Assembly (NCBI GenBank): GCA_002415025.1
Contig: DIBR01000015.1
Location: forward strand, 142,702 to 206,701
Direction of reading: 5' to 3'
DNA from: Spongiibacteraceae bacterium UBA5047
Lineage (GTDB): Bacteria; Pseudomonadota; Gammaproteobacteria; Pseudomonadales; Spongiibacteraceae
DNA length: 64,000 nt
In this document: in pieces, positions 44,201 through 52,027 of the stretch
How positions within the stretch are numbered: position 1 is the first letter of the stretch
How the letters are laid out: every line of letters starts with the position of its first letter
The notes under the pieces: generated by a model
Seen by the model: the letters and a program-made list of their open reading frames with translations, nothing else
What the model was told of the DNA's origin: nothing
Database searches by the model: none
Position numbers and translations under genes: made by a program

Positions 44201-44943
44201 ACTTTGTAATCAGGAAACGGATAGTACAGATTCAGGCTTTCAAACCCCAGCGCCCTAAGTTTTCCTTCGAGTTCCAGGCGTCCGAAAGTAACGGGCGTGC
44301 CAGCGCCATAAAAATCCTGCACCCCGAAAAACTCTTCACCCAAGTGGTCTTCCTTGCAGCCATTCAGGTATTTAAGCCCGAGTTGATTTTCAATGGCGAC
44401 AACAACGCTCCCCGACACCGCGGCATGCGCACTAGCTGATTCAAGATAGACCTTCACCGGGTCTTCGGCATCACAAAAAACGGGGGCATATTCTGCCACA
44501 CCGATCAGGAGCACCCAGTCGAATTTCTCTCCGCACTCAAATTGAGTCAAGTCATCGCAATAAACTGCGACGTTATCGAGGTCACTACATCTGGCAGAGG
44601 CAATAGCGGCCCGATGAATGCTGCCCTCCACAGCAACGACGCTAGCCCCAAGCTCCCCCAAATAGCGCGTTAAAGCGCCACAACCGCAACCAAGTTCAAG
44701 CACCTTGTCCCCGGGCTGAATACCCAACGGTCGTAACAAACAGTGCCGGGACTTACTAAAGTGATATTCGCTAGCCCAATCAATAATATGTTCTTGCAAC
44801 TCACTGGAAAAAACGCTGCGGTCCGCACTACTTTGCACCGCGCGCAAAAGCCGCTTTTCGACTTCAGTACCATCCGAATAAGCGAATAATTCCGCTTTTT
44901 CTCGAACCCAGACATCAACGTCTTTATCTAGTAAATATGACAT
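41236..44943 (-). CDS. Methyltransferase-GT2-GT2 multidomain protein (1235 aa)
   Basis: Three recognisable domains. (1) SAM methyltransferase, about 60-250: KVLELGCGCGALTRYLG, DDLTQFECGEKFDWVLLIG. (2) Central region of about 300 residues (250-560) without a family I recognise, then the linker GTRSWRMTAPLRRL found before GT domains. (3) First GT2 domain (about 690-930: DVSVLLYNSKKWI, DHGSTDGT, LVTNPDLQF, FMYGEDVELSYRFRARGF) and second GT2 domain (about 980-1220: RVSIVVRTMEGRE, VAQDGGD, MFLDDDDLLF). It lies two bases after wzt. Large MT/GT fusions beside an ABC exporter can elongate and cap an O-polysaccharide; that role is inferred. The region is visibly more AT-rich than its surroundings. Confidence 0.88.
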   Translation of the reverse strand: MSYLLDKDVDVWVREKAELFAYSDGTEVEKRLLRAVQSSADRSVFSSELQEHIIDWASEYHFSKSRHCLLRPLGIQPGDKVLELGCGCGALTRYLGELGASVVAVEGSIHRAAIASARCSDLDNVAVYCDDLTQFECGEKFDWVLLIGVAEYAPVFCDAEDPVKVYLESASAHAAVSGSVVVAIENQLGLKYLNGCKEDHLGEEFFGVQDFYGAGTPVTFGRLELEGKLRALGFESLNLYYPFPDYKVPNVIVADSALANEQFRVSDLLVGAQARDYAGSRLRSFDEGLVYPVLERNHLIGDLSNSFLMVASNAPEENGDKAFLAASYAVNRAADFVTETRFLDSAESGIVVKKYCLVNNCSDNPSYDLGANILTHKVYHSPYIIGRQMAVSLFKVRYAAKSTQSLVDGLISWFSFLYSHAFFSGDEGRNERQGASFFLPGEFVDCTPLNLIEKSGAEIEYIDREWVCRDPVALGWVACRGVLSALQVGVSKRGADMDTLVDIVTALFMRINVEVSARDVESWAKQEAEFQSLVRYGALADSNAVGASQLFGGGGIRFAFEEVPSLDASLLAEQAIVRGLENELQVMQGTRSWRMTAPLRRLSSVVASSRQRLRRPLVVSAALMKLRLVQRKLQYSLVNEWSGARNGGVIAHFARERVKAAGVVVGRHFDNNIEWPDIDVSVLLYNSKKWIEPFFLSLREQQYPLDRINLYIVDHGSTDGTLEALADIERQMGREFSSWKILQQPNKGFGAGHDLAISEGSSPLFLVTNPDLQFDRHSIVHLVRRALSDEDSVASWECRQKPYEHPKYYDPVSMEVSWSSHACILIRRSAYDSVGGYEKKIFMYGEDVELSYRFRARGFKLRYCPQSVVWHYSYEEERQIKPLQHYGSILSNLYIRARFGNFKDIALMLPLILTLFLRPSAFPGAKRGYVSLLLSLVKNLPRFFATREAKSGFFPFRYWDYEMNREGAFHSLGSLPDVCPRVSIVVRTMEGREIFLRQALKSILNQTYPNVEIVVAQDGGDSVGSIVDGFSAKSGVPVQFLGLPKGGRSVAGNSGLDAATGDYLMFLDDDDLLFADHIEVIMCQILERDDIEAAYALAWEVFTTKSDESPNCYVESIIQTAPSHRQPFDRSLILEQNYIPIQAIIFSRKLYESAGGFNTSLDYLEDWNLWMRYAHIADFGYIEKTTSLYRTPAELVIRQGRQVLLDNSYQEAKCNGIDMINANPKTKYHIAGVTS

Positions 44944-44945
44944 AG

Positions 44946-46259
44946 CTACTCTACTGAAACCTTCATATTAAGGTTGGCAATCCCTACTGAGCGGTCATCC
45001 GTCAGAACTTTCATCAAAATCGAATCGTACCGACGATCAAGTGGAAAAACTTCACCCGAAATATCTTCGGCCACGCCTAAGGAAACGAGATATTCGCCAC
45101 CACCCAAGGATAAATCAATATCAAAAACCACCTTCGCATATCGCCCGCTCTGCATCGGCTTCACAATCGGCCCATCAATAAAGTCTCGCGAATTGCAGCC
45201 GTATACAATCACGCCATCAGGCGTTTTAATAGTGAGCCCATAAACAGGATACGCAACGTTCGCCTTGTAAAGCACCCATACATGTAGCGAGAGCTTTGTA
45301 CCCGAGCGAAATACATTTTTATCAATTTCATTCTGATCACTCAGCACAAAATCAACAATTTCAACTTTCGAATCACCCCACCGATACTCAGTTGGATTGT
45401 ATCCAGCCCGCAATTCAAATCGAGAAGGGGGTGTGGCACCCAAACTGCGTTCACATTCCACTGCAATCTCTTGGGGCGGGTTTTGCCCTCCCTCAGCGCC
45501 AAACAGCAAATCCATGTATAGGTTCGCAATGTCTTTAGGAACACCTTCAGCGAAGATTGCACCCTGCTCAACCAAGATCGCGCGATCACAATGACGAACG
45601 ATTTGTTCAGTAGAATGCGTCACCAATAGAATGGTCGTACCTTGCTCTACCAGCTCATCGAATCGCCTGAAACACTTTGCCTGAAAGCGCGCATCACCGA
45701 CCGCAAGCGCCTCATCGACAATCAGTATGTCCGGCTTCAAACAGACCGATACAGCAAATGCAAGCCTGACATACATGCCCGAAGAGTAGGTTTTTACCGG
45801 CTGATCAATGAAATCACCAATGTCGGCAAACTCAGCTATCTCGTCGAATTTTCCGAGGACTTCCTCACTCGACAAGCCGAGAATAACCCCATTCATCACT
45901 ACGTTTTCACGGCCGGTAAACTCCACATTGAAGCCCGCCCCCAACTCCAGCAACGCGGCAACACGACCGACCACTTCGACCTGTCCGGACGTCGGCGTCA
46001 CCGTTCGCGCAAGAATTTGCAACAACGTAGACTTTCCGGCCCCATTGCGCCCAATAACGCCGACTATCTCGCCTTTTTTAACAGTGAAAGAAATTTCTTT
46101 TAACGCGCAGAATTCCTTGAAGTAGCTAGCGGGGTTACGTCGCAGCAATCGCATTATTCCAGGAACGACAAATTGCTTTAAACGATCGACAGGTTTTTGG
46201 TATACGTGATAGATTTTGCTGACCGAGTCAACATTGATCACAACCTCACTGGAGGACAT
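44946..46259 (-). CDS. wzt: O-antigen ABC exporter ATP-binding protein Wzt with C-terminal carbohydrate-binding domain
   Basis: A 437-aa ATPase. Walker A is GVIGRNGAGKSTLLQIL (about 62-78), the signature is TYSSGMYVRLAFAVSVCL, Walker B is PDILIVDEALAVGDARF, and the switch His is LVTHSTEQI. Residues about 285-437 form a beta-rich Wzt-C domain (VEIVDFVLSDQNEI, FRSGTKLSLHVWVLYKANVAYPVYGLTIK). In known systems that domain recognises the modified non-reducing end of the polysaccharide. Its permease is encoded 97 bases upstream and the MT-GT-GT fusion two bases downstream. Confidence 0.95.
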   Translation of the reverse strand: MSSSEVVINVDSVSKIYHVYQKPVDRLKQFVVPGIMRLLRRNPASYFKEFCALKEISFTVKKGEIVGVIGRNGAGKSTLLQILARTVTPTSGQVEVVGRVAALLELGAGFNVEFTGRENVVMNGVILGLSSEEVLGKFDEIAEFADIGDFIDQPVKTYSSGMYVRLAFAVSVCLKPDILIVDEALAVGDARFQAKCFRRFDELVEQGTTILLVTHSTEQIVRHCDRAILVEQGAIFAEGVPKDIANLYMDLLFGAEGGQNPPQEIAVECERSLGATPPSRFELRAGYNPTEYRWGDSKVEIVDFVLSDQNEIDKNVFRSGTKLSLHVWVLYKANVAYPVYGLTIKTPDGVIVYGCNSRDFIDGPIVKPMQSGRYAKVVFDIDLSLGGGEYLVSLGVAEDISGEVFPLDRRYDSILMKVLTDDRSVGIANLNMKVSVE

Positions 46260-46356
46260 CTACAAAACCTTTCTAATTTCTTTGTTTGGAGTCAACTTTC
46301 GACAAGCGCGCCATAATGATTGGAACAACAAGCCATCATCGCGCTGCGATTATTGA

Positions 46357-47175
46357 TCAGATAACGTCAGAAAAACCTTGCCGTGTTTTCTGAAACCACC
46401 AGAAACACATCCAGCCAGCAGGCAAACTGACAAGCACATATAGGCCTAACCCCCGCCAATCCGGCCAGTCCCCCTGAATCAACACGGCCCGAGCCTCTTC
46501 GATTATAAAGGTGAGGGGGTTCAATAATATATATTTCTGATACGCTTCAGGCAGGGCCGACAAGGGGTAGAATATAGGCGACAAAAACATCAGGATCATA
46601 GTTAAAATCCCTACTGCCTGATTAATATCGCGGAAATAGACGCCAATGGAAGCTAGAAGCCATGACAACCCCAGCGTCACGATGGCAAGCGGCAGGATCA
46701 CTACCGGCAGTGAAATCACCGTGACCGGCAAGCCACCATTAACGACCAACAGGCCTGCCAGCAACACTACGATGCTGATACATGCATGAAACAACGCTGC
46801 GCCCAATAGCGTGACCGGCAATATTTCCAGCGGAAACACGACTTTTTTTACATAATTGGCATTGTCAAGAATAAGAGCCGGCGCCCGATTCACACACTCA
46901 GCGAAGAACCCGTGCACGATCAACCCGACAAACAACGCCATAGCAAATGCCGTGCGACTCTGAGTCTCGCCGGTGTCCCAACGAGCATTAAATACAACGC
47001 TGAAGACGAACGTATAAACTACTAGCAGAAGAATAGGTGTCACCAATGACCAGACAACGCCGAGAATTGATCCGCGATAACGACCTATAACGTCCCGTTG
47101 AGTCAACCGGGTAATTAATTCCCAGTGACGGGACAAGCTCCGGCATAACGCTACAGGCGATGATGTTGTACTCAT
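46357..47175 (-). CDS. wzm: O-antigen ABC exporter permease Wzm
   Basis: A 272-aa ABC-2 type permease with six helices. The N-terminal amphipathic part WELITRLTQRDVIGRYRGSILGVVWSLVTPIL and the later FLSPIFYPLSALPEAYQKYILLNPLTFIIEEARAVLIQG are typical of Wzm/TagG/KpsM proteins. With Wzt it moves undecaprenyl-linked polysaccharide across the inner membrane. A GAAGGGAA purine-rich stretch lies upstream of ATG 47175. The 97-base gap before wzt and 228-base gap after the GT2 gene suggest it starts its own transcript. Confidence 0.93.
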   Translation of the reverse strand: MSTTSSPVALCRSLSRHWELITRLTQRDVIGRYRGSILGVVWSLVTPILLLVVYTFVFSVVFNARWDTGETQSRTAFAMALFVGLIVHGFFAECVNRAPALILDNANYVKKVVFPLEILPVTLLGAALFHACISIVVLLAGLLVVNGGLPVTVISLPVVILPLAIVTLGLSWLLASIGVYFRDINQAVGILTMILMFLSPIFYPLSALPEAYQKYILLNPLTFIIEEARAVLIQGDWPDWRGLGLYVLVSLPAGWMCFWWFQKTRQGFSDVI

Positions 47176-47403
47176 GTTCTAGTGGGCCTTTAATTCCCTT
47201 CATTAAAGCGCTGCACAAAAGATCGGCACCGTACCCCCCTTTTACGCTGCGGCACTATAGCACACCCCCGCGTAGGGGCACATGTCAGACGCGCACTAGA
47301 AACAGGAGAGGAACTGCGTGAAAACGGCTCTGAAGCTGGTAAATGTCAGCGCCCTGACGGCGAGCATCACCACCTGCAGATCGTCCGGAACAGGGAAACG
47401 CTG

Positions 47404-48591
47404 TTAGCGGCCGGTATTCGAACGAAAGCCGTCTACGGATGCCTTAAAGGCATTGGAGAAAGCAGAGCGATCACACATCAGCGAACGCTTCAACAATGCA
47501 TATACGGAAGCCCCCGCTGCGATCACAGCCCCCAGCAGGCCGGATTTTCTGGCAAATAAAATACGACTACGAAGAAAATAGTAATCGGCGACCAACGGCC
47601 GATTTCTGTATCCACCGGTGCCCGCACCGGTGGTAGAGCCGCCTTTGTGATACACCCTGCTTGAAGTCACCACAAATGCTCTGCTAGGCCAACCTGAACG
47701 CATGACCCAGTCGAGCTCCTCGAAATAGAGAAAGTAGTCTTCGCACATCAATCCGACCCTATCGAGAAATTCGCGATTCACGACAAGTGAAGCGCCTACA
47801 GGGTAGTCAACGTGATAAATGTTATCCATACGCCGAAGCTGTGTGTTGGATATGCCCTTGTAGTTGTCGCTCATACTACAAAGCAATGGATTAAACCTGG
47901 CCCCACAGGACTGAACCTCCGACGGTTTCCAGTACTCCATCAATACGCTGCCGCAAATAACCGGTTTGCGCAGTTGGGGGATTTCATTTTTGAGCTCCCG
48001 GTAGGCCCGATGCTCCGGTAGCGCGTCGGCATTGAGCAGCCAGAAGTTCTGGATTGAAGGCATGCGCTGCAAGAGTCTGATACCAACATTGCTGCCAGCC
48101 CCGAAGCCTAGATTTTCTGCACAATTAACCAGCCAAAGGCGCGTCTCAAGCGCCCCTTCATCCAGGTCAAAGTTCTCAATCTGGGCGCATGAAACCAACG
48201 AATGCCGGAAATCTTTAGCGACCGGGGGGACAACGAGCGACCGTATCTCGAGGGCGCGACTTTCGGGAAGGGCGCAAAGCTTGCCCTCGGCCCACTGCCG
48301 GATATGCGCTAAAGAGTTGTCACTTGAGGCATTGTCGCAGACAACAACGGGGCCATCGAAGTCCTGCATCCGGAATACGGCCTCCAGAGCTTCAATAGTC
48401 TCGGCCCAGCTATTCCAGTTGACAATGATAATCCCCGTATCGGGCGATGCATTACGGGAAGGAAACAGGCCTTCAGGAGGGGCATCTCGCAGCAGTCTGC
48501 GCTTTTTCTGCGGAGAGATGAGCTGCTCGAAAGCTGCGATCGCTCCATCACCAGCAGAGCCCTGCCACTTCCCAGCGATCGGGTGACTCAT
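47404..48591 (-). CDS. Glycosyltransferase family 2 (rhamnosyltransferase-like)
   Basis: About 395 aa from ATG 48591 (MSHPIAGKW); ATG 48624 and a start near 48687 are also in frame. AGGGG lies about 12 bases before 48591. The GT-A domain begins TGIIIVNWNSWAETIEALEAVF and contains VVCDNASSDNSL, LGFGAGSNVGIRLLQ, LLNADALPE (the metal-binding region) and EELDWVMRSGWPSRAFV, as in WbbL-type rhamnosyl transferases. With rmlABCD nearby, dTDP-L-rhamnose is a likely donor. A CRP-like palindrome lies about 120 bases upstream. Confidence 0.85.
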   Translation of the reverse strand: MSHPIAGKWQGSAGDGAIAAFEQLISPQKKRRLLRDAPPEGLFPSRNASPDTGIIIVNWNSWAETIEALEAVFRMQDFDGPVVVCDNASSDNSLAHIRQWAEGKLCALPESRALEIRSLVVPPVAKDFRHSLVSCAQIENFDLDEGALETRLWLVNCAENLGFGAGSNVGIRLLQRMPSIQNFWLLNADALPEHRAYRELKNEIPQLRKPVICGSVLMEYWKPSEVQSCGARFNPLLCSMSDNYKGISNTQLRRMDNIYHVDYPVGASLVVNREFLDRVGLMCEDYFLYFEELDWVMRSGWPSRAFVVTSSRVYHKGGSTTGAGTGGYRNRPLVADYYFLRSRILFARKSGLLGAVIAAGASVYALLKRSLMCDRSAFSNAFKASVDGFRSNTGR

Positions 48592-48705
48592 ACTCGGAAA
48601 CGCCCCTAAGTTATTATAAGCCATTGAAATATAATAAAAACACCAGCATACGCCGCTTCTTGAGAATTGCCGCGCACATACCAGCACGGCAGAAAACTGG
48701 CGGCT

Positions 48706-48723
48706 TTGTGAACCAGTTCACAA
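48706..48723. promoter_or_regulatory. CRP/Vfr-like palindromic site
   Basis: TTGTGAAC-CA-GTTCACAA is an 18-bp inverted repeat and contains both perfect CRP half-sites, TGTGA-N6-TCACA (48707-48722). It lies in the non-coding gap between the GT4 gene ending at 48810 and the GT2 gene starting at 48591. A -10-like TATTAT on the minus strand (48636-48631) would put the site near -91, close to the -92.5 class I spacing. A TATAAT at 48618-48613 is an alternative. Confidence 0.5.
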
Positions 48724-48809
48724 CATTCTGGCAGGTCTGGGAAGAGCAGGCAACGGGAAAAGTACCACTTCAGGGCAAAAACCGATCATTAAATAGCCAG
48801 ATTCACTCG

Positions 48810-49814
48810 CTAATCCAGCCTGGCCAGTTGCTCGAACACGCGATCTGCAACCACTTCCCAATCAAAGCCCTTCGCGCGCTCAAGGCCCAGACGGGACAAA
48901 CGTGTAGCGACACCTCCACAATCCTCGGCAACACTCGTGATGGCGCGCGAAATATCCCGCACCGAACCCGGATCAACCAACAGGGCAGCGTCGCCGGCAA
49001 TTTCCGGCATGGATGCGACGCTGGAAGTAATCACCGGAGTACCACAGGACATCGCTTCGACGATTGGCAGGCCGAACCCTTCGTAGAGCGAGGCGAACAG
49101 CAAACCGATCGCGCCCCGATAGCGGGCCGCCAGCTCGCCGTCGTCCAGGCTACCCATAAATACGATGCGCTTCGCCAAACCCAACTGCTCTATCAGATTC
49201 AGCAGGTCCTCGGTTTCCTCCCCGCTCACCAGCAGTCTGATGGCCGGGTTTATAGCCGCGTCCGCAAAGGCGCGGAGCATTCGCGCCTCGTTTTTGTGGG
49301 GTTTGCGATTCGATACACACAAAAAGTATCGATATCCCGGTTCAAAGCGCGGTCCACTCCGGGTGAACTCAGCGCCAACCCCGTTCCCGACATTAACGAC
49401 CTGATCTTCCGGCACACCGGCCCAGTCCACGATACGGCGGCGGGAAAATTCCGATACCGTCAACACTCTGGCCACCCGCCGGCAGGCACGTTTCAGCACC
49501 AGATGGTAATAGAGACGCTTGAGCAAGCTCTGAGCCGGAGTATCAATATGATTCAGGTCGTGAACCGTCAGGATGTAGCGACGCAACCCGAAAAGAGGCG
49601 CATTAAACCCCGGAGAATATATCCAACGGCCCCGATCACCGAGCAGCCGCAGGGACATCGCTAGCGAATCCAGGGGGTGGCTGGGCGGGATCCCTCCGCG
49701 CACGACGCCGGAAAATTCGATTCTCCGCTGCATTTCTGCGGCAAAACGGCCAATACCGTGGGGCCCCAGCCAGCGACTGTCAATCGCCACCTTGAGCAGT
49801 TTTCGGCTCCGCAT
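48810..49814 (-). CDS. Glycosyltransferase family 4
   Basis: A 334-aa GT4, starting at ATG 49814 which shares a base with the TGA of the upstream GT2 gene (TGATG). N-domain: KVAIDSRWLGPHGIGRFAAEM and ILTVHDLNHID. C-domain: YFLCVSNRKPHKNEARMLRAF, LLVSGEETEDLLNLIEQL, IVFMGSLDDGELAARYRGA and FASLYEGFGLPIVEAMSCGTPVITS. Family relatives use GDP-mannose or dTDP-rhamnose. It is the last gene of the operon that begins with rmlA. Confidence 0.9.
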   Translation of the reverse strand: MRSRKLLKVAIDSRWLGPHGIGRFAAEMQRRIEFSGVVRGGIPPSHPLDSLAMSLRLLGDRGRWIYSPGFNAPLFGLRRYILTVHDLNHIDTPAQSLLKRLYYHLVLKRACRRVARVLTVSEFSRRRIVDWAGVPEDQVVNVGNGVGAEFTRSGPRFEPGYRYFLCVSNRKPHKNEARMLRAFADAAINPAIRLLVSGEETEDLLNLIEQLGLAKRIVFMGSLDDGELAARYRGAIGLLFASLYEGFGLPIVEAMSCGTPVITSSVASMPEIAGDAALLVDPGSVRDISRAITSVAEDCGGVATRLSRLGLERAKGFDWEVVADRVFEQLARLD

Positions 49815-50653
49815 CAGGCCGCTCCCCAGCCTTTCACCCGTCCCTGTAAAACTCCGAAATGGTAAAGCGCTTTGTTCACCCGCAAAGTTAACAGGGCGAA
49901 GAGTGCGCCACCAAGCGGGCGCAACAACATGTAAGCCACAAACCACAATGGGTAGTGGTGTTTTTTGAGCACTCGCCCCAAGCCTGCCCCGTAAGATTTG
50001 GCTCTTTCTATCGTCCGGGCATCGAACACTCCCGTTTTCTCCGGGTGGAACACTTTTAGTCCGGGCAGATAACGCACCGCGTAACCTCTATCTATTGCCC
50101 TGATGAGGTAGTCGGTTTCCTCGCCCGACTGCCAGGCCGTGGCTGCGCCAACACCCAGCGTCTCGTCAAACCCTCCGACCACTTCCACACACTCCGCGCG
50201 CATAAAAACCGTGTAGGAGATAGCCAGTTTCCAGATGGATACCTTGTCGGCAAGCTGCGGCTTTGAAGGCCACGCACGCTGGGAATGGCGATTTTGCTCA
50301 TCGCGACTTTGCCCCGCAATGACGTCGACGTCGCTGCGCGTGAAATATTCCGCCGCCCGGGCCAGAAGCTCCGGCGGATACCAGCAATCGTCGTCGGGGA
50401 AGGCCACAATGTCGCCATCAATTAGCGCTATCCCGCGGTTGCGTGCAACCGACAGGCCCAGCTTGCTGGAAACCCGTCTCACAGGGAAATAGTCGGCAAA
50501 TCTGTCCACCAATACCGACACCCGATCGTCGGCATTCTGATCTACCACAATCAACTCAAAATTCCGGTAGGTCTGACGCGACAAGGAATCAAGGAAGGCC
50601 TCGACCTCGGCGTCACGACCAATCGTCGCCAGAATCAGAGAAAACTTCAGCAT
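49814..50653 (-). CDS. Glycosyltransferase family 2
   Basis: A 279-aa GT-A enzyme. I start it at ATG 50653 (MLKFSLILATIGRDAEV), 26 bases after the upstream gene; a much longer in-frame extension to 50917 encodes no domain and lies over that gene. Motifs: LIVVDQNADDRV, LSVARNRGIALIDGDIVAFPDDDCWYPPELL (DDD metal site), VGAATAWQSGEETDYLIRA (acceptor ED motif). It probably adds a sugar to the polyprenyl-linked chain at the inner membrane; the donor is unknown. Confidence 0.88.
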   Translation of the reverse strand: MLKFSLILATIGRDAEVEAFLDSLSRQTYRNFELIVVDQNADDRVSVLVDRFADYFPVRRVSSKLGLSVARNRGIALIDGDIVAFPDDDCWYPPELLARAAEYFTRSDVDVIAGQSRDEQNRHSQRAWPSKPQLADKVSIWKLAISYTVFMRAECVEVVGGFDETLGVGAATAWQSGEETDYLIRAIDRGYAVRYLPGLKVFHPEKTGVFDARTIERAKSYGAGLGRVLKKHHYPLWFVAYMLLRPLGGALFALLTLRVNKALYHFGVLQGRVKGWGAA

Positions 50654-50679
50654 GACCAATCCGTCCCCATGTACCGCCT

Positions 50680-51471
50680 TCAGGTAAAACGCTGAACAAT
50701 GCGCTTCACTGCCCGAAGCAGAAAGTATGCCCCGAACACCCACAAACTCGTCAGCAAGCCTCGGCCATACTCGGAGTATTCGATCAGGGCAATGGCGGGC
50801 ATCAGCGCGGCAAGGTACCACAAAGCCTTGACGTCCTGCATATCGAACGCCGCATTTTCCACCTTGAGGAGGCCGTACTCGACAACCCGTCCGCCGCCGT
50901 ACAATAGAAAAATCCACCCCAGCGCCTGAGTGACGACAGGCACAGGTGCCACAGCCAATGCCGCAGGCGCGTATTTGCCAAACGCAAGGCCGGCAAAGGT
51001 CACCACCCGCAATTTCGCCAGCGCTGGCGTAAGCGTGCCAACAAAAGAATGAAGTAGCAGTAGCAAAAATACCGCTGCGGCTGTACCGGTGAAAGCCAGT
51101 GCAGCGTCTGTATCAAACCATAGCGCACCCAGACAAACAGACACGGCCAACACAGCCAGTCTGCCAATCAGCGCTACCACCAACCGATTGCGATCCAAAG
51201 AAAACTGCGGACGACACGATCGCTCGCGCGATGTTGAAGCTCGATCGTTTACCCAGTAACCGATTTCGTAAAGCCCGAGAAACGCCCAGTGAAAAAAGAC
51301 AAACAGCAATGCCTTTGTCCCCGCGACAAACAGCAGCAAACAACTCATAGGCAAGATTTCAAGCCAAAAGAATCCGGCCATCTGTAGCATCCCCGGATAG
51401 CGGGTAGCCACCAGATAAGCGCCCGGCACTAGCGCTACAACATCATTCTGGCGCATCAATAAACCAGACAT
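50680..51471 (-). CDS. Polytopic membrane protein, possible divergent UbiA-type prenyltransferase
   Basis: A 263-aa protein with about eight membrane helices. After two helices there is YEIGYWVNDRASTSRERSCRP, which recalls the NDxxDxxxD...RP region of UbiA-family phosphoribosyl/prenyl transferases, but the second and third Asp are Ser and Arg or Glu, so the assignment is uncertain. It overlaps the HAD gene by 29 bases. UbiA plus HAD pairs make polyprenyl-phosphate pentoses (DPPR synthase and its phosphatase partner) in other bacteria. A lipid-linked sugar donor is therefore a reasonable inference, not a demonstrated function. Confidence 0.55.
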   Translation of the reverse strand: MSGLLMRQNDVVALVPGAYLVATRYPGMLQMAGFFWLEILPMSCLLLFVAGTKALLFVFFHWAFLGLYEIGYWVNDRASTSRERSCRPQFSLDRNRLVVALIGRLAVLAVSVCLGALWFDTDAALAFTGTAAAVFLLLLLHSFVGTLTPALAKLRVVTFAGLAFGKYAPAALAVAPVPVVTQALGWIFLLYGGGRVVEYGLLKVENAAFDMQDVKALWYLAALMPAIALIEYSEYGRGLLTSLWVFGAYFLLRAVKRIVQRFT

Positions 51472-52027
51472 TATTGGCCACGGCCATCAGATCGCTGTCC
51501 TCCGGGTTATCGGTAATCACATCAAACTCAAAATCGCCGCCCACAAACTCCCGCAAAAGCTGCAGCTTGCGCCCGGTTGAATCGACCGCAATCACGCCAC
51601 GGCAGCGTTGACGGTCGCTAAAACCGAGCTGCGTGCTGACCGCCACCTCAACCTCGAGCACATCTGCAAATCCGCTCACAATGAAGTCAAGGGAGGCACT
51701 CGCGAGCACGACGTGTACGCCTTGCTGTCTGGCTGTGGCTATTCGCTGCAAAACCTCCTCGCGTGGATTCGATGCGAGGGTGATGCGCGCGTAGTCTCCC
51801 CCCAATTCGGCAAGGTCGTTCTTTGCCGCAGCCCAGAGACATGCGACAAGGCATTTCCGTTGCAGGCCGGAGTGAACACGATTCAACAAAAATCCACCGG
51901 GGCGCGAAAGAATCAATGCGGCAGCGAGGCGCCTCGGAAAGGGTAATGCCGCATACCTCATAAAGCCGTGCGTGGTATTGCACTTCACGATCGTTCCGCA
52001 CAGATCAACGACCAATAGCTTTTTCAT
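51443..52027 (-). CDS. HAD-superfamily hydrolase (IB-like) with DxCGT motif
   Basis: A 194-aa HAD protein. Motif I is LVVDLCGTIVKCNTTHGF: the nucleophile Asp is present but the usual second Asp is Cys. Motif II is VVLASAS (Ser), motif III Lys is in STGRKLQLL, and motif IV is VITDNPEDSDLM. The NTTHGF after motif I is typical of a subgroup in polysaccharide loci. The change of the general acid suggests altered or slow phosphatase chemistry. It overlaps the upstream methyltransferase by 4 bases (ATGA) and the UbiA-like gene by 29, so the three are strictly coupled. Confidence 0.8.
   Translation of the reverse strand: MKKLLVVDLCGTIVKCNTTHGFMRYAALPFPRRLAAALILSRPGGFLLNRVHSGLQRKCLVACLWAAAKNDLAELGGDYARITLASNPREEVLQRIATARQQGVHVVLASASLDFIVSGFADVLEVEVAVSTQLGFSDRQRCRGVIAVDSTGRKLQLLREFVGGDFEFDVITDNPEDSDLMAVANNVWFIDAPE

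Noticed and set aside
47318..47407. Small plus-strand frame (29 codons, GTG) behind AGGAGAGGA, with signal-peptide-like start
   Set aside because: Very short, ends in the antisense of the GT2 stop, no recognisable product; the ribosome-site match alone is not enough.
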